Positions 27,037 to 36,508 of a DNA stretch of 64,000 nucleotides are shown piece after piece; the stretch's first letter is position 1; each line of letters starts with the position of its first letter. This stretch comes from Leeuwenhoekiella sp. (lineage in GTDB: Bacteria; Bacteroidota; Bacteroidia; Flavobacteriales; Flavobacteriaceae): assembly GCA_002708845.1 (NCBI GenBank), contig PAPI01000001.1, positions 124,001 to 188,000 on the forward strand, written 5' to 3'. The notes beneath the pieces were generated by a model, which saw only the letters and a list, made by a program, of their open reading frames with translations, made no database searches and was not told where the DNA came from. Made by a program: the position numbers and the translations under genes.

Positions 27037-27177
27037 TGTCCATTTTATCTTTTAGTATTTCTTTTCGGCTTTAAAAAGCTAAAGTCCGTAATTTTAAACA
27101 GCTTAAAACCGTTTGTTTTTTCGGTTTTGATGTAAGGTTTTCGTCCTGCGGCTTACTAATTTTTAAAATTCAGCATC

Positions 27178-29178
27178 TTGAAATTCAATATACAATCCGA
27201 ATTTAAACCTACCGGCGATCAGCCTTCTGCCATTAAACAATTGGTACAGGGCATTGATTCCGGCGAACGTTATCAAACCCTTTTAGGAGTCACCGGTAGT
27301 GGTAAAACCTTTACCGTAGCCAATGTCTTGCAGGAAGTGCAAAAACCTACCTTGGTTCTTGCACATAATAAAACCCTTGCCGCACAGTTGTACAGTGAGT
27401 TCAAAGCTTTTTTTCCGGATAATGCAGTAGAGTATTTTGTTTCCTACTACGATTATTATCAACCGGAAGCCTATATCCCAACATCCGGGACTTATATAGA
27501 AAAAGATCTTTCCATAAATGAGGAGATCGAAAAATTACGTTTGAGCACCACTTCTTCGTTGTTATCTGGTCGTCGTGATATTATTGTCGTGGCCTCGGTG
27601 TCGTGTTTATATGGTATCGGTAACCCGGTGGAGTTTCAGAAGAATGTGATTTCGATCGAAAAAGATATGGTCATTTCCCGCACGATGTTGCTCAAGCGCC
27701 TCGTACAAAGTCTCTACAGCCGAACCACCGGTGAATTCAATCGCGGAAATTTCCGCATAAAAGGAGATACGGTTGATATTTTTCCCGGGTATGACGATCA
27801 CGCTTTTCGGGTGCATTTTTTTGGTGATGAGATTGAAGATATTGAAGCTTTTGATGTCACTACTAATGAGATATTGGAAAAATATGACCGCCTGAATATC
27901 TATCCGGCCAATATGTTTGTAACGAGTCCAGACAGGTTGCAGAATGCGATTGATCAAATAGGCTTTGATATGGTAAAACAGGTTGAATATTTCAAAGAGA
28001 TAGGAAAACATCTGGAGGCCAAAAGATTGGAGGAGCGCACCAATTTTGATCTCGAAATGATTCGCGAACTGGGTTATTGTAGCGGGATTGAGAATTACTC
28101 ACGCTATCTGGACGGAAGGGAGCCCGGTACGCGGCCGTTCTGTCTTTTAGATTATTTTCCGGATGATTATTTGATGGTTGTGGACGAAAGTCACGTGACG
28201 GTTTCACAGGTAAGCGCAATGTATGGCGGAGACCGAAGTCGTAAGGAAAATCTTGTGGAATACGGATTTAGACTTCCTGCGGCGATGGATAACCGTCCGT
28301 TGAAGTTTGAAGAATTTGAAGCTTTGCAAAATCAGGTGATTTACGTGAGTGCAACTCCGGCAGATTATGAATTGCAAAAGTCTGAAGGTACGTATGTAGA
28401 GCAAATCATAAGACCTACCGGCCTGCTGGATCCCATTGTTGAGGTACGACCCAGCTTGAATCAGATTGATGATTTGATTGAAGAAATTCAAAAGCGAGTT
28501 GATAAAGACGAGCGCACACTGGTTACGACCCTTACCAAACGTATGGCCGAAGAACTGACTAAATACCTCACGCGAGTAGATATCAGAACGCGATACATTC
28601 ACTCAGATGTAGATACACTTGAGCGAGTAGAGATTATGTCTGACCTGCGTAAAGGTATCTTTGATGTGCTGGTAGGCGTGAACCTTTTACGAGAAGGTCT
28701 GGATTTACCTGAAGTTTCACTGGTAGCCATTTTAGATGCCGATAAAGAAGGCTTCTTAAGAAGTAACCGTTCACTGACGCAGACAATTGGTCGCGCTGCT
28801 CGGAATATAAACGGTCTTGCAATTATGTATGCAGATAAAATTACCCGAAGCATGCAGGAAACTATTGATGATAGCGAATACAGAAGGCAAAAACAAATTG
28901 CTTACAACGAGAAGCACGGTTTAAAACCGATTGCCATCAAGAAGTCCCTTGAAAGTGCGCTTGCTAAGAAAGAGAAATTTAAGTTTGAAGCAGAAGAACT
29001 TACCAATATGGCCGCTGAACCTGACACAGCCTATATGAGCAAACCTAAACTTGAAAAACTCATTCGCGACACCCGTAAACAAATGGAAACTGCAGCAAAA
29101 GAACTTGATTTTATGGAAGCTGCCAAACTACGTGACCGTATTAAGACCTATCAGGAACAGGTAAAGGAATTAGCTTAA
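27178..29178 (+). CDS. uvrB: Excinuclease ABC subunit B
   Basis: Helicase-like damage-verification subunit of nucleotide excision repair; binds UvrA and UvrC. Walker A is GVTGSGKT at residues 37-44. The beta-hairpin that clamps DNA follows (YYDYYQPEAYIPTSGTY). VVDESH is the DEAD-type box and QTIGRAARN is motif VI. The C-terminal UVR motif (about 625-666, KLEKLIRDTRKQMETAAKEL) contacts UvrC. Length 666 is standard. The start is TTG at 27178 (MKFNIQSEFKP); no ATG fits. It appears monocistronic, with a hairpin after the stop. Confidence 0.97.
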   Translation: MKFNIQSEFKPTGDQPSAIKQLVQGIDSGERYQTLLGVTGSGKTFTVANVLQEVQKPTLVLAHNKTLAAQLYSEFKAFFPDNAVEYFVSYYDYYQPEAYIPTSGTYIEKDLSINEEIEKLRLSTTSSLLSGRRDIIVVASVSCLYGIGNPVEFQKNVISIEKDMVISRTMLLKRLVQSLYSRTTGEFNRGNFRIKGDTVDIFPGYDDHAFRVHFFGDEIEDIEAFDVTTNEILEKYDRLNIYPANMFVTSPDRLQNAIDQIGFDMVKQVEYFKEIGKHLEAKRLEERTNFDLEMIRELGYCSGIENYSRYLDGREPGTRPFCLLDYFPDDYLMVVDESHVTVSQVSAMYGGDRSRKENLVEYGFRLPAAMDNRPLKFEEFEALQNQVIYVSATPADYELQKSEGTYVEQIIRPTGLLDPIVEVRPSLNQIDDLIEEIQKRVDKDERTLVTTLTKRMAEELTKYLTRVDIRTRYIHSDVDTLERVEIMSDLRKGIFDVLVGVNLLREGLDLPEVSLVAILDADKEGFLRSNRSLTQTIGRAARNINGLAIMYADKITRSMQETIDDSEYRRQKQIAYNEKHGLKPIAIKKSLESALAKKEKFKFEAEELTNMAAEPDTAYMSKPKLEKLIRDTRKQMETAAKELDFMEAAKLRDRIKTYQEQVKELA

Positions 29179-29190
29179 TTCAAAAATGAA

Positions 29191-29219
29191 ACCTCACCGG
29201 TCTCCAATACCTGTGAGGT
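29191..29219. terminator. Hairpin between uvrB and the response regulator gene
   Basis: ACCTCACCGG, a 9-base loop, then CCTGTGAGGT form a stem with one mismatch. On the minus strand it is followed by TTTCATTTTTG, so it suits the response regulator transcript better than uvrB. Confidence 0.6.
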
Positions 29220-29227
29220 CTTATCAA

Positions 29228-29950
29228 TTATTCATATTTAGCCAAAAACTGAATCACTGCGTCCCGATAACTGCGACTAATGGGTAGAGTTTCACCTTCA
29301 ATTTCAATATGCTCGGACGTGTAGGCTTTGATGGCCGAGGCGGCGACAATAAAAGAGCGGTGAATACGTAAAAACTGATCGGGAGGTAATTTGGATTCAA
29401 AATTAGAGATGGTCTCACGGGTGACGTGTGTTTCCGTTTGGGTGTGAATTTTAATATAATCGCTTAGACTTTCCACATAAATGAGATCTTCAAAATCAAT
29501 TTTGATCATTTTACGATCAGCACGAACAAATACAAACGGATTTGGAGCTTTATCAAGTTCCACAGTCTTTTCGGCAGTTTGTTTTTCTGCCTGCTTGCCG
29601 GTGCATTTATAAACTGCTTGCAGCAAGCGGTCAAACGATATGGGTTTGAGCAGGTAATCTACAGCCTGCAATTCAAAACCTTCTACCGCATACTCCCGGT
29701 GTGCGGTCGTAAAAATGACTTGAAGCTCTTTTTGAACCAGTTTTGCAAAAGAGAGGCCGGTTACTTCGGGCATATTAATGTCGAGAAAAACGATATCTGC
29801 GGGATTGTTTTTTAAAAACGAAAGTGCGTCAATGGCATTTTTAAATTCCCCCTGTATTTCTACTTCGGGAATACGTTGCAAATGGGTTCTCAGGATCTCA
29901 CGTGCAGCCGGTTCGTCGTCAACGATTAATGCCAGAAGTTTGTTAGTCAT
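29228..29950 (-). CDS. LytTR-family response regulator
   Basis: DNA-binding two-component regulator. The N-terminal receiver domain has the acidic pair Asp11-Asp12, phospho-acceptor Asp57 (VFLDINMP), Thr81/82 (FTTAH) and Lys102 (LLKPIS). A linker rich in Lys/Thr/Glu separates it from a LytTR DNA-binding domain (about residues 138-240) that starts VFVRADRKMIKIDFEDLIYVES and contains FLRIHRSFIV. The gene overlaps the upstream histidine kinase gene by 8 bases, so kinase and regulator are coupled. LytTR pairs in Bacteroidota control diverse targets; none can be assigned here. A divergent ExbB-like gene lies beyond the kinase. Confidence 0.94.
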   Translation of the reverse strand: MTNKLLALIVDDEPAAREILRTHLQRIPEVEIQGEFKNAIDALSFLKNNPADIVFLDINMPEVTGLSFAKLVQKELQVIFTTAHREYAVEGFELQAVDYLLKPISFDRLLQAVYKCTGKQAEKQTAEKTVELDKAPNPFVFVRADRKMIKIDFEDLIYVESLSDYIKIHTQTETHVTRETISNFESKLPPDQFLRIHRSFIVAASAIKAYTSEHIEIEGETLPISRSYRDAVIQFLAKYE

Positions 29951-30998
29951 TTAACCTGATTTTTAAAGTTACCGCATAGCGGTTTTTAGGAGTTTCTACC
30001 TGCAAATCATAATTATCAGGATATAACAATTCGAGGCGCTTCCGTATGTTTGCCAGGCCAATTCTCGATGTATCGCTTTCGGTTTCCTCACTTCGGGTGG
30101 TGTTTTCAATAGTAAAGTATAATTGCTTAGTTGAAACCTCAAATTTCATATGAATCTGAAGTTTTCCGTCTATAATGTGGCCGTGTTTAAAGGCATTTTC
30201 CACAAACGGAAGAAAAAGCATCGGAGGCACCCGGATACTTTCGTCAAAATCATTTTTAGCGATAGCTACCTCAAGTGTATCCTGAAAACGGATTTGCTCA
30301 AGACTTACATACTCCTCAATATGATCGAGTTCCTGTTTAAGAAAAACTTCTTTTTCAGTGACCTGATACAGGATGTAATCAAGAAGGTTAGACAATTTTA
30401 GAATGATATCAGGAGTTTGCAGGGATTGTTTGAGCGCAAAACCGTAAATGGTATTTAACGCATTGAATAAAAAATGAGGGTGAATTTGTTTCTTCAGGTA
30501 ATGCAGTTCCTGATCTTTCAGATGCAACTGGGCATCAAGAATTTTGTTTTCAAGACTTTTATTACGGGACAGGGTGTTGAAGTTATGATTGAGTATGTAT
30601 ACAAAGCTCACCAAACCCACAACCAGATAGATGAGAATTAATATAAACACCAGATTGCGGCTCATCACTGGTGTATTTTCGACCTGTAAATTGGAAATGA
30701 ATATAAAACTCCCAATCATCGTAACTGTAGTCAGGAAAGCCGTGAAAATGGCAACATACGTACTGTAAAGTCCAAATAACCAATATTTACGAATCATCAG
30801 ATACCGCGGAATCAGGTAATAAACCGTGCTGTATGTTGTGAGCATGGTGATGGGAAGCAATATGCTTGAGAACCAGGTTACGTAAAGCGTATTGGTGGTA
30901 TTGTAGCTGAAGAAATACACATAGAAAAACCAGACGCCTACCCACAATAAAAAGTGCGAGGCAAAGAGTTTGGTCTGGTTAAATTTCAGCAAATCCAT
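29943..30998 (-). CDS. LytS-type sensor histidine kinase
   Basis: Membrane sensor kinase of the His_kinase (PF06580) type. Four membrane segments lie within residues 12-30, 43-63, 74-102 and 116-137, with almost no extracytoplasmic domain, so it may sense something in the membrane. A coiled linker (NKILDAQLHLKDQELHYL) leads to the H-box QIHPHFLFNAL, where His175 is the expected phosphorylation site. The ATP-binding N-box is PFVENAFKHG with Asn268, and RIGLANIRKRLELLY is the G-box region. Length 351 is usual. It is the first gene of the operon with the LytTR regulator, overlapping by 8 bases. Confidence 0.94.
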   Translation of the reverse strand: MDLLKFNQTKLFASHFLLWVGVWFFYVYFFSYNTTNTLYVTWFSSILLPITMLTTYSTVYYLIPRYLMIRKYWLFGLYSTYVAIFTAFLTTVTMIGSFIFISNLQVENTPVMSRNLVFILILIYLVVGLVSFVYILNHNFNTLSRNKSLENKILDAQLHLKDQELHYLKKQIHPHFLFNALNTIYGFALKQSLQTPDIILKLSNLLDYILYQVTEKEVFLKQELDHIEEYVSLEQIRFQDTLEVAIAKNDFDESIRVPPMLFLPFVENAFKHGHIIDGKLQIHMKFEVSTKQLYFTIENTTRSEETESDTSRIGLANIRKRLELLYPDNYDLQVETPKNRYAVTLKIRLND

Positions 30999-31149
30999 AG
31001 CTGCAAGATGCTAAAAAAGCAGGGAATTCGAAGCATTTTGAGACGAATGACTGTTTTTGTGGGGTTTTTAACAGCGTCGTTTTTACTGTTGAATCCCGAT
31101 AAAAACCAGTTACCCATCGCAAATAAAAATCAGCTAACTTTAATTCTTC

Positions 31150-31157
31150 TAGTTTTG
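31150..31157 (+). promoter_or_regulatory. Possible -7 promoter box for the ExbB-like gene
   Basis: TAGTTTTG matches TAnnTTTG exactly and lies 26 bases before the ATG at 31184. No clear -33 TTG stands at the right distance, so this is weak. Confidence 0.3.
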
Positions 31158-31183
31158 AAGGGTAATCATTAAAATATAGAAGT

Positions 31184-31531
31184 ATGTTATTAGACAGAAT
31201 TCAGGAAGGTGGTCCTTTTTTCATGTGGCCTATTGTCATTGTGTTTATTGTGATTGTTGCGCTGTTTGTGCGCCAATTCCTGACCAAAGCAGATAAAGCA
31301 CAAACAATTGTCTTAATCAGCAACATCAGTTTGTTTATTCTAAGCTGGGGAATTTTAGGCAGTGTTATAGGTCTTATCGAAGCTTTTGATGCGGTTGAAA
31401 GTATGGGAGATGTGTCTCAGGGTATGATGGCCGGCGGATTGAAAGTGGCTTTCCTGACTACAGTTTTTGGTCTGGTTACTTTTATTTTTGCCCGTTTGTT
31501 TATCCTGATTCTAAATCTTCTGAAAGGCTAA
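31184..31531 (+). CDS. Small MotA/TolQ/ExbB-like membrane protein
   Basis: A 115-residue membrane protein resembling the C-terminal core of TolQ/ExbB proton-channel subunits. Helices lie at about residues 13-30, 42-70 and 85-112. The segment LILSWGILGSVIGLIEAFDAVE followed by MMAGGLKVAFLTTVFGLVTFI (quoted in part) has the Gly-rich pattern of TolQ/ExbB helices TM2 and TM3. It is shorter than standard ExbB (over 200 residues), has no partner ExbD/TolR gene next to it and is flanked by a terminator. It may work with unlinked subunits, or be a stand-alone small membrane protein. The family call rests on pattern alone. Confidence 0.75.
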   Translation: MLLDRIQEGGPFFMWPIVIVFIVIVALFVRQFLTKADKAQTIVLISNISLFILSWGILGSVIGLIEAFDAVESMGDVSQGMMAGGLKVAFLTTVFGLVTFIFARLFILILNLLKG

Positions 31532-31544
31532 TTGGTAACCAAGA

Positions 31545-31572
31545 AAAAAGCCGAATGTTCCATTCGGCTTTA
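31545..31572. terminator. Bidirectional terminator
   Basis: AAAAGCCGAATG, loop TTC, CATTCGGCTTT is a perfect stem between the ExbB-like gene and the convergent nucleoid-associated gene. A-rich and T-rich flanks support use in both directions. Confidence 0.85.
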
Positions 31573-31577
31573 TAGTT

Positions 31578-32636
31578 TTAAGATTTTTGTTCTTTATTAA
31601 AATACACCAGGTAATAATACATCTGGCGTTCTTCATCCCAACCCTTTTCTACAAATTTTTCGGCGCTCTCGGGATTGATAAAATCCAGCTTTATTTGAAT
31701 ATTGGTATCAAGTTCAATCACGCTTTTGATTTTTTTACGCGCTGCAGTTACTGCAGTATTTGAGATGGGGAAGGAGGTAAGGTCTTCAATCTTATATTTA
31801 GGAGCTTTTTCTATTTTGTAATTGTTGAATTCCGGGATTAGCGCAGGGTTTTCCATTACTTCATTCATAAAGTTCTGTTCTACAAACTCATCATTTTTGG
31901 CAAAATGATTTACCGCACGGTTCATAAACATCACTTCTTCTTTCTTGTCTTCTGCCGGAAGTACCACGTCTTTAGCGAAGTCCTGACAGAATTTTAAATA
32001 CTTTTTGGTGTGGAAGTTTTCATCGGCCAAAATATCTACGCCTAAAAAGCTATCGAGCCAGTATTTCGCATCGTAACGGTTAGAATCTATGGAAAGAATT
32101 TTATAACCCTCATCAGCATTCTTATTAAAGATTAAGCAGCCTTTATCGAGCTTGTTCAGGCTAACGCCTTGCTCCAAATGCATATTGAGGTTGCTTTCAC
32201 CTTCTTTAAACTGCAAAAAATCCTGTTTTAATTCCGATTTAAAAATCCCTACAGCATCTACTTTTTCATTGTCAAGCATTACATTTTCAATATGTGCAAC
32301 ATAGACTTCACCCGGTTTGATGTGTGGATGTTCAGACTGCTCGTAAAGGAGTTTTGCAATGTCTACAGAAACCTCGTGGGAGCGTGAAGGATTTTCGAAA
32401 ATTGATTTTACAAGATTTGATAACTCGTGGAACTCCAGATCGCTCTCGTGTACAAATTGATAGTAATTTTCCTCTTTATCGCGAAAGGGTTTAAAGAAAA
32501 ATTCTTTGATAAGCGGGGTAATCTCATCGTTAAGCTGGTAGCGTTCTTTAGATAAAAAAGCGCCTTCAGAACGACTTTTGTTACCTACGCGATGTATAGA
32601 AAGTGACTCAATCTGAGCCGAATATAAGTTGATCAT
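31578..32636 (-). CDS. Nucleoid-associated protein, NdpA/YejK (37 kDa) family
   Basis: Cytoplasmic protein of the NA37 family, homologous to E. coli YejK, which binds nucleoid DNA. The 352 residues show the family's conserved points: an N-terminal segment around IESLSIHRVGNKSRSEG, GEVYVAHIENVMLDNEKVDAVGIFKSE near residues 117-143, and the segment GYKILSIDSNRYDAKYWLDSFLGV near 178-201. The C-terminal ISNTAVTAARKKIKSVIELD is also typical. No DNA-binding motif of a standard type can be seen. It lies downstream of a pRiA4b ORF-3-like gene on the same strand with a 103-base gap holding an inverted repeat. Confidence 0.88.
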   Translation of the reverse strand: MINLYSAQIESLSIHRVGNKSRSEGAFLSKERYQLNDEITPLIKEFFFKPFRDKEENYYQFVHESDLEFHELSNLVKSIFENPSRSHEVSVDIAKLLYEQSEHPHIKPGEVYVAHIENVMLDNEKVDAVGIFKSELKQDFLQFKEGESNLNMHLEQGVSLNKLDKGCLIFNKNADEGYKILSIDSNRYDAKYWLDSFLGVDILADENFHTKKYLKFCQDFAKDVVLPAEDKKEEVMFMNRAVNHFAKNDEFVEQNFMNEVMENPALIPEFNNYKIEKAPKYKIEDLTSFPISNTAVTAARKKIKSVIELDTNIQIKLDFINPESAEKFVEKGWDEERQMYYYLVYFNKEQKS

Positions 32637-32663
32637 ATAATTATAAGTAAGATTTGAGATGTT

Positions 32664-32730
32664 AGACTTGAGATTTTAGATTAAAGACTTTTAAAAGAAT
32701 CTTTTGTCTCTTCTTTAATGTCTAAAGTCT
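32664..32730. repeat. Imperfect intergenic inverted repeat built from AGACTT/AAAGTCT-like units
   Basis: AGACTTGAGATTTTAG...TTAAAGAC on the left pairs imperfectly with GTCTCTTCTTTAATG...TAAAGTCT on the right; the inner part AAAAG-AAT-CTTTT forms a tight hairpin. It lies between two minus-strand genes and may act as a weak terminator for the upstream gene, or be a remnant of a dispersed intergenic repeat. Confidence 0.5.
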
Positions 32731-32739
32731 ATTCTCTAT

Positions 32740-33261
32740 TTAATTCCAGTTTTCGTCAAAGTCAAGGCCTTCATAATCTTCGATGTCGTAGTCATCCTCA
32801 TCGTCGGCAAAAGGATCATCATCAAAATCGTCTTCATCACCTGAAAAATCCGCTTCAGGAGCCTGCGCGGGGATTTGACCGTGAGCAAACATCAGATTGG
32901 GGTAGGACTGCCCGTCATTTGCTTCAGTGATTTCTGCGAGTTCTACAAAAAAGGTCCACAAATTAAAGAAGTCATAAACGTAGATCATTCGGGTTTGATC
33001 TTCTGACAATACATCCTGTAAAAGTGTTTCGCTCATCGCACGAAGTGGTTTTTCAGATTCACTCATATCAAAAAGAGCGATTTCCTCTCCCTGGCGCCAT
33101 TCATCATCACTGATGTAGAAGGATGCCATCTCGGTCCCGTCAAAACCAAAACTCTGGGTTATAGTATTATGAAAATCCTCGCAGGTAGCGGTTTGTTCAA
33201 TTTCAATATCTCTGAAAATATCTTCCTGAGTGTCTAAGATGACTCGAAAACGGTAAATCAT
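32740..33261 (-). CDS. Plasmid pRiA4b ORF-3-like family protein
   Basis: A 173-residue protein of the pRiA4b ORF-3 family (PF07929), a mainly beta domain of unknown function often found in Bacteroidota chromosomes despite its plasmid name. The start MIYRFRVILDTQEDIFRDIEI fits the family; YVYDFFNLWTFFVELAEI near residue 92 is the second conserved block. The last 45 residues are extremely acidic (runs of Asp/Glu such as DEDDFDDDPFADDEDDYD) and probably disordered. No signal peptide. A perfect -7-type box stands 20 bases before its ATG, within the gap after the heme A synthase gene, so it has its own promoter. Confidence 0.85.
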   Translation of the reverse strand: MIYRFRVILDTQEDIFRDIEIEQTATCEDFHNTITQSFGFDGTEMASFYISDDEWRQGEEIALFDMSESEKPLRAMSETLLQDVLSEDQTRMIYVYDFFNLWTFFVELAEITEANDGQSYPNLMFAHGQIPAQAPEADFSGDEDDFDDDPFADDEDDYDIEDYEGLDFDENWN

Positions 33262-33281
33262 GGTCTCAATTTTTAGGGCGA

Positions 33282-33289
33282 CAAAGATA
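33282..33289 (-). promoter_or_regulatory. -7 promoter box for the pRiA4b ORF-3-like gene
   Basis: On the minus strand TATCTTTG is an exact TAnnTTTG match, 20 bases before the ATG at 33261. No convincing -33 element is seen; that position lies in the 3' end of the upstream gene. Confidence 0.45.
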
Positions 33290-33293
33290 CAAT

Positions 33294-34325
33294 TTACTGT
33301 AAAGATGTGCTTGAGAGCGCTTCTTTTTCTTTAAATGCTGTGAGCAGTATATAAAACTGAAAACCAAATAATATAGAAGCAATTACCAGATGTAGCGGTT
33401 GTGTTAAAAATGGAAATTCAAAATAGTTCATCAGTACACCGGTAAAAATCTCGGCGAGAATTAATATCACTACCCATTTTAGGTTTTTGTGCCCAAGAAT
33501 AAAGCGCTTATTTCGAATAAAAAGCCAGGCATTAAGTAGCAACACCAGTATAGAAAAAGAACGGTGTATGTAGAAGGTAACAACCGGATTTTGGAGCCAA
33601 AGTTCTTTAGCCTCATAACCCACAGCATCTACGGTTTCATCAATATGTTGCCGAACCTGTGTGCCGAGTACGATCTGAATCAGGGTTAAGATTACAGCCA
33701 CAATCATTCCGTTTTTAAAAGCCTTGTCAAACTTGAAGCTTTTGTTATACGGACTCGCTTCAATAAGCATATAAATCAAAAGCGCCACAATGAGCAAGGC
33801 AATTACCATATGTATGGTAATACGCACGGGGGAGAGTACCGAGTAGACAACGGTGGCGCCAATCCACCCCTGAAAACCGATGAGACCAACCGCTAAAAGT
33901 GAGAGGAAAATACGTTTAAACTTGCGCTCTTTAAATAGGGCGATGCCTAAGGTTACCAAAAATGAAAGTCCCGCAAGTGCTCCCAGAAGGCGGTTTATAT
34001 ATTCAATCCAGGTATGCCACGGGTTGAAAATGGCGTAGCTGTGTTTTTCGTAACCGTTCCAGTTTTGAGCTTCAAATTTATCACCAGTTGTAAAGTCAGT
34101 TTTAGCTACACGCAGGGTCTCATCAACAATAATAACCTGACCTTCTTCATAAGATTTTTCCGGAGTCCAGATTAATTCGGCTTCGTTAGTAGGAGGGATG
34201 ATGTAGCCAAAGCATTTAGGCCAGTCTGGGCAGCCCATTCCGCTACCGGTCATACGTACTACAGCACCGGCAATTATTACCAGGTAAATGAGAACAAGCG
34301 AGATGAAAATCGATTTTTTGTACAA
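33294..34325 (-). CDS. ctaA: Heme A synthase, COX15/CtaA family
   Basis: Membrane enzyme oxidising the heme O methyl group to make heme A for cytochrome oxidase. Eight membrane helices are predictable. The four conserved heme-ligand His residues stand in NPWHTWIEYINRLLG, VRITIHMVIALL, VTFYIHRSFSIL and TQPLHLVIASI. The first periplasmic loop carries the Cys pair CPDWPKC (Cys32, Cys38) found in many members. An elongated insertion of about 60 residues (NEAELIWTPEKSY onward) is typical for Bacteroidota. The start is a TTG at 34325, because an in-frame stop lies just upstream and no ATG precedes the first helix. The 163-base gap upstream is AT-rich with no clear gene. Confidence 0.92.
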   Translation of the reverse strand: MYKKSIFISLVLIYLVIIAGAVVRMTGSGMGCPDWPKCFGYIIPPTNEAELIWTPEKSYEEGQVIIVDETLRVAKTDFTTGDKFEAQNWNGYEKHSYAIFNPWHTWIEYINRLLGALAGLSFLVTLGIALFKERKFKRIFLSLLAVGLIGFQGWIGATVVYSVLSPVRITIHMVIALLIVALLIYMLIEASPYNKSFKFDKAFKNGMIVAVILTLIQIVLGTQVRQHIDETVDAVGYEAKELWLQNPVVTFYIHRSFSILVLLLNAWLFIRNKRFILGHKNLKWVVILILAEIFTGVLMNYFEFPFLTQPLHLVIASILFGFQFYILLTAFKEKEALSSTSLQ

Positions 34326-34488
34326 CTTTTATTGCTATTAATATTGTTATTATTATTTCAATTATAATTGTATTTACATTTTTAAGATACTTTGGGCGCT
34401 ACTTTACCTTATTTAAGAGCCATATTTCGCAATAAATAAGGAACTGTATTTATCATAAATAAAAAATAAGAATGATAATAACAATAGC

Positions 34489-35910
34489 TTAAGCTATTAA
34501 TCCCAGCTCTGCGCCTTTTTCAAGCATAAAAGCGTGTGCGGCATCGTATTCATTTGGGATTTCACCTTCTAAAATAGCTTCTTTGATTGCCTCCTTAATA
34601 ATACCTATTTCGCGGGAAGGCTTTAGGTTAAAGGTCTCCATTATTTCCTCTCCACTTACCGGCGGCTGAAAATTACGCACGTGGTCACGCTCTTCAACTT
34701 CCTCAATCTTTTGACGAACGGTTTTAAAATTGTTATGGTACCGTTTGTAGCGTTTTGGGTTTTTGGTCGTGATATCGGCTTCGCAGAGCGTCATTAAATC
34801 CTCCAGATAGTCACCGGCGTCAAAGATAAGCCTACGTACCGCACTATCAGTCACAAAATCTTCAGCTATAACAATAGGGCGCGAACTCATTAAAACCATT
34901 TTCTGAACAAATTTCATTTTTTCGTTCAGAGGCATTTTCAACCTTTTAAACAGTTTAAAGACCATTTTTGAGCCTACAAACTCGTGTCCGTGAAAAGTCC
35001 AACCGATTTTTTTGTCAAAACGTTTGGTAGGCGCTTTACCGATATCGTGCAGCAATGCTGCCCAACGCAACCAGAGATCGTTTGTATTTTCTGAAATATT
35101 ATCTACAACTTCAAGCGTGTGGTAAAAATTGTCTTTGTGCTTTTGACCTTCTTTTTCTTCAATGCCTTTAAGTGCGGTTAGTTCGGGAAGGATATAGCGC
35201 AGTAAACCGGTTTTCTCAAGTAGTAAAAAGCCTACTGAAGGCTTCTCGCTGAGCATTATTTTATGGAGCTCGTCAACAATGCGCTCGTTTGTGATGATTT
35301 TAATACGCTCTTTGTTTGCTGTAATTGCTTCCAGTGATTTTCGCTCAATGCTAAAATCAAGTTGAGATGCAAAACGTATCGCCCGCATCATACGTAACGG
35401 ATCATCGCTGTAGGTAATATCAGGATCAAGGGGAGTTCTAATGATTTCGCGTTCCAAATCACCGATACCGTTAAACGGATCAAGCAGGTTACCAAAGCTT
35501 TCTTTGTCGAGGCTTAGTGCCAATGCATTTATGGTAAAATCCCTTCGGTTTTGATCATCCTGAAGACTACCATTTTCTACCGTGGGATTTCGGCTATCTT
35601 CAGAGTAGGACTCTTTACGGGCACCAACAAATTCAATTTCGGTATCACCATCGCGTAGCATAGCCGTTCCATACGTTTTAAATACTTGTACCTTAGGTTT
35701 ATGTGGAAGCAAGGAAGCCACTTTTTTTGCCAATTCAATTCCGCTTCCTACAGCAACAATATCTATGTCTTTAGCTTCGCCGCGTTTTAACAGAAAATCG
35801 CGAACGTAACCGCCAATAACGTAGGATTCCAGATTCAATTCTTCCGAAGCCTGAGCAATTACCTCAAAGATTTTCAACTCTAGAGCTTCCGGAAATTTTA
35901 AAAGGGCCAT
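34489..35910 (-). CDS. CCA tRNA nucleotidyltransferase / poly(A) polymerase family, with HD domain
   Basis: Class II nucleotidyltransferase that adds or repairs the tRNA 3' CCA end. The head domain has [11 protein letters not shown] and [10 protein letters not shown] with catalytic Asp residues, followed by [13 protein letters not shown], the flexible-loop motif. [17 protein letters not shown] is the neck region and [11 protein letters not shown] the body. A C-terminal HD phosphohydrolase domain follows ([16 protein letters not shown], then [12 protein letters not shown]). The 473-residue length fits the HD-bearing form common in Bacteroidota. It ends the transcript that begins with the glycan genes; the tsaC/sua5 gene stops 6 bases before it. 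Confidence 0.93.
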   Translation of the reverse strand: MALLKFPEALELKIFEVIAQASEELNLESYVIGGYVRDFLLKRGEAKDIDIVAVGSGIELAKKVASLLPHKPKVQVFKTYGTAMLRDGDTEIEFVGARKESYSEDSRNPTVENGSLQDDQNRRDFTINALALSLDKESFGNLLDPFNGIGDLEREIIRTPLDPDITYSDDPLRMMRAIRFASQLDFSIERKSLEAITANKERIKIITNERIVDELHKIMLSEKPSVGFLLLEKTGLLRYILPELTALKGIEEKEGQKHKDNFYHTLEVVDNISENTNDLWLRWAALLHDIGKAPTKRFDKKIGWTFHGHEFVGSKMVFKLFKRLKMPLNEKMKFVQKMVLMSSRPIVIAEDFVTDSAVRRLIFDAGDYLEDLMTLCEADITTKNPKRYKRYHNNFKTVRQKIEEVEERDHVRNFQPPVSGEEIMETFNLKPSREIGIIKEAIKEAILEGEIPNEYDAAHAFMLEKGAELGLIA

Positions 35911-35916
35911 GTACTT

Positions 35917-36505
35917 TTATTTGCGTAAAATCTTCACCTGACCGTCACTGCTAAGACGTATTACGGTTGAAGATTTAGTCGATTTGTGTTTGCGCTGCAA
36001 ATTTACGACATAGTCCACTCCTTCCAAAACCGCCGCACTTATTTCAGGATACCGCATTGGTGTGGGCTCCCCACTCAGATTTGCAGATGTAGATACCAAC
36101 GGTTTACCCAGTTTTCGAATTAAAGTCTGGCAAAATTCATCTTGTACGATGCGAATACCTAGCGTATTATCTGCTCCTACCAGATTTTCTGCAATGCGAA
36201 TCGGGTTGTCATAGACAATTGTCGTGGGCTGATCTGCATATTTCAAAATATTATAAGCCACTTCGGGAATGTCTTCCACATATTGTCTGAGCATTTTAAG
36301 GTCGCTTACCAAGCAGATTAGCGCCTTGCTTTCCGGACGTTTTTTGAGTTCATAAATTTTATCTACCGCCTCAGCATTGGTAGCATCACAACCTATTCCC
36401 CAGACGGTATCGGTAGGGTAGAGCAAAAGTCCGCCACGTTTGAGAACCGGGAGTGATTCACTTACTTCATCAAAAATGCGCTGATCGTATTTTTTTTTTA
36501 GGCAT
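35917..36505 (-). CDS. tsaC: L-threonylcarbamoyladenylate synthase (TsaC/Sua5/YrdC family), frameshifted at an A10 tract
   Basis: Makes threonylcarbamoyl-AMP for the essential tRNA t6A37 modification. The intact frame from 36426 down carries LYPTDTVWGIGCDATN, KKRPESKALICLVSD, and LVSTSANLSGEP. The only good start, ATG at 36505, lies 3 bases after the upstream stop. It is followed by a run of ten A residues (36499-36490) that puts it one base out of frame with the conserved body. With nine A residues the protein would begin MPKKKYDQRIF and run through KRGGLLLYPTDTVW, giving about 195 residues, the family norm. In the intact frame no ATG, GTG or TTG lies before the TTG at 36426, which would omit the first strand. 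Sequencing error, slippage or a real mutation are all possible. Confidence 0.82.
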
Positions 36506-36508
36506 AAT

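Noticed and set aside
34326-34488. RNA gene in the AT-rich gap upstream of heme A synthase
   Set aside because: AT-rich with no stable stem, no tRNA-like or riboswitch-like element that I can see.
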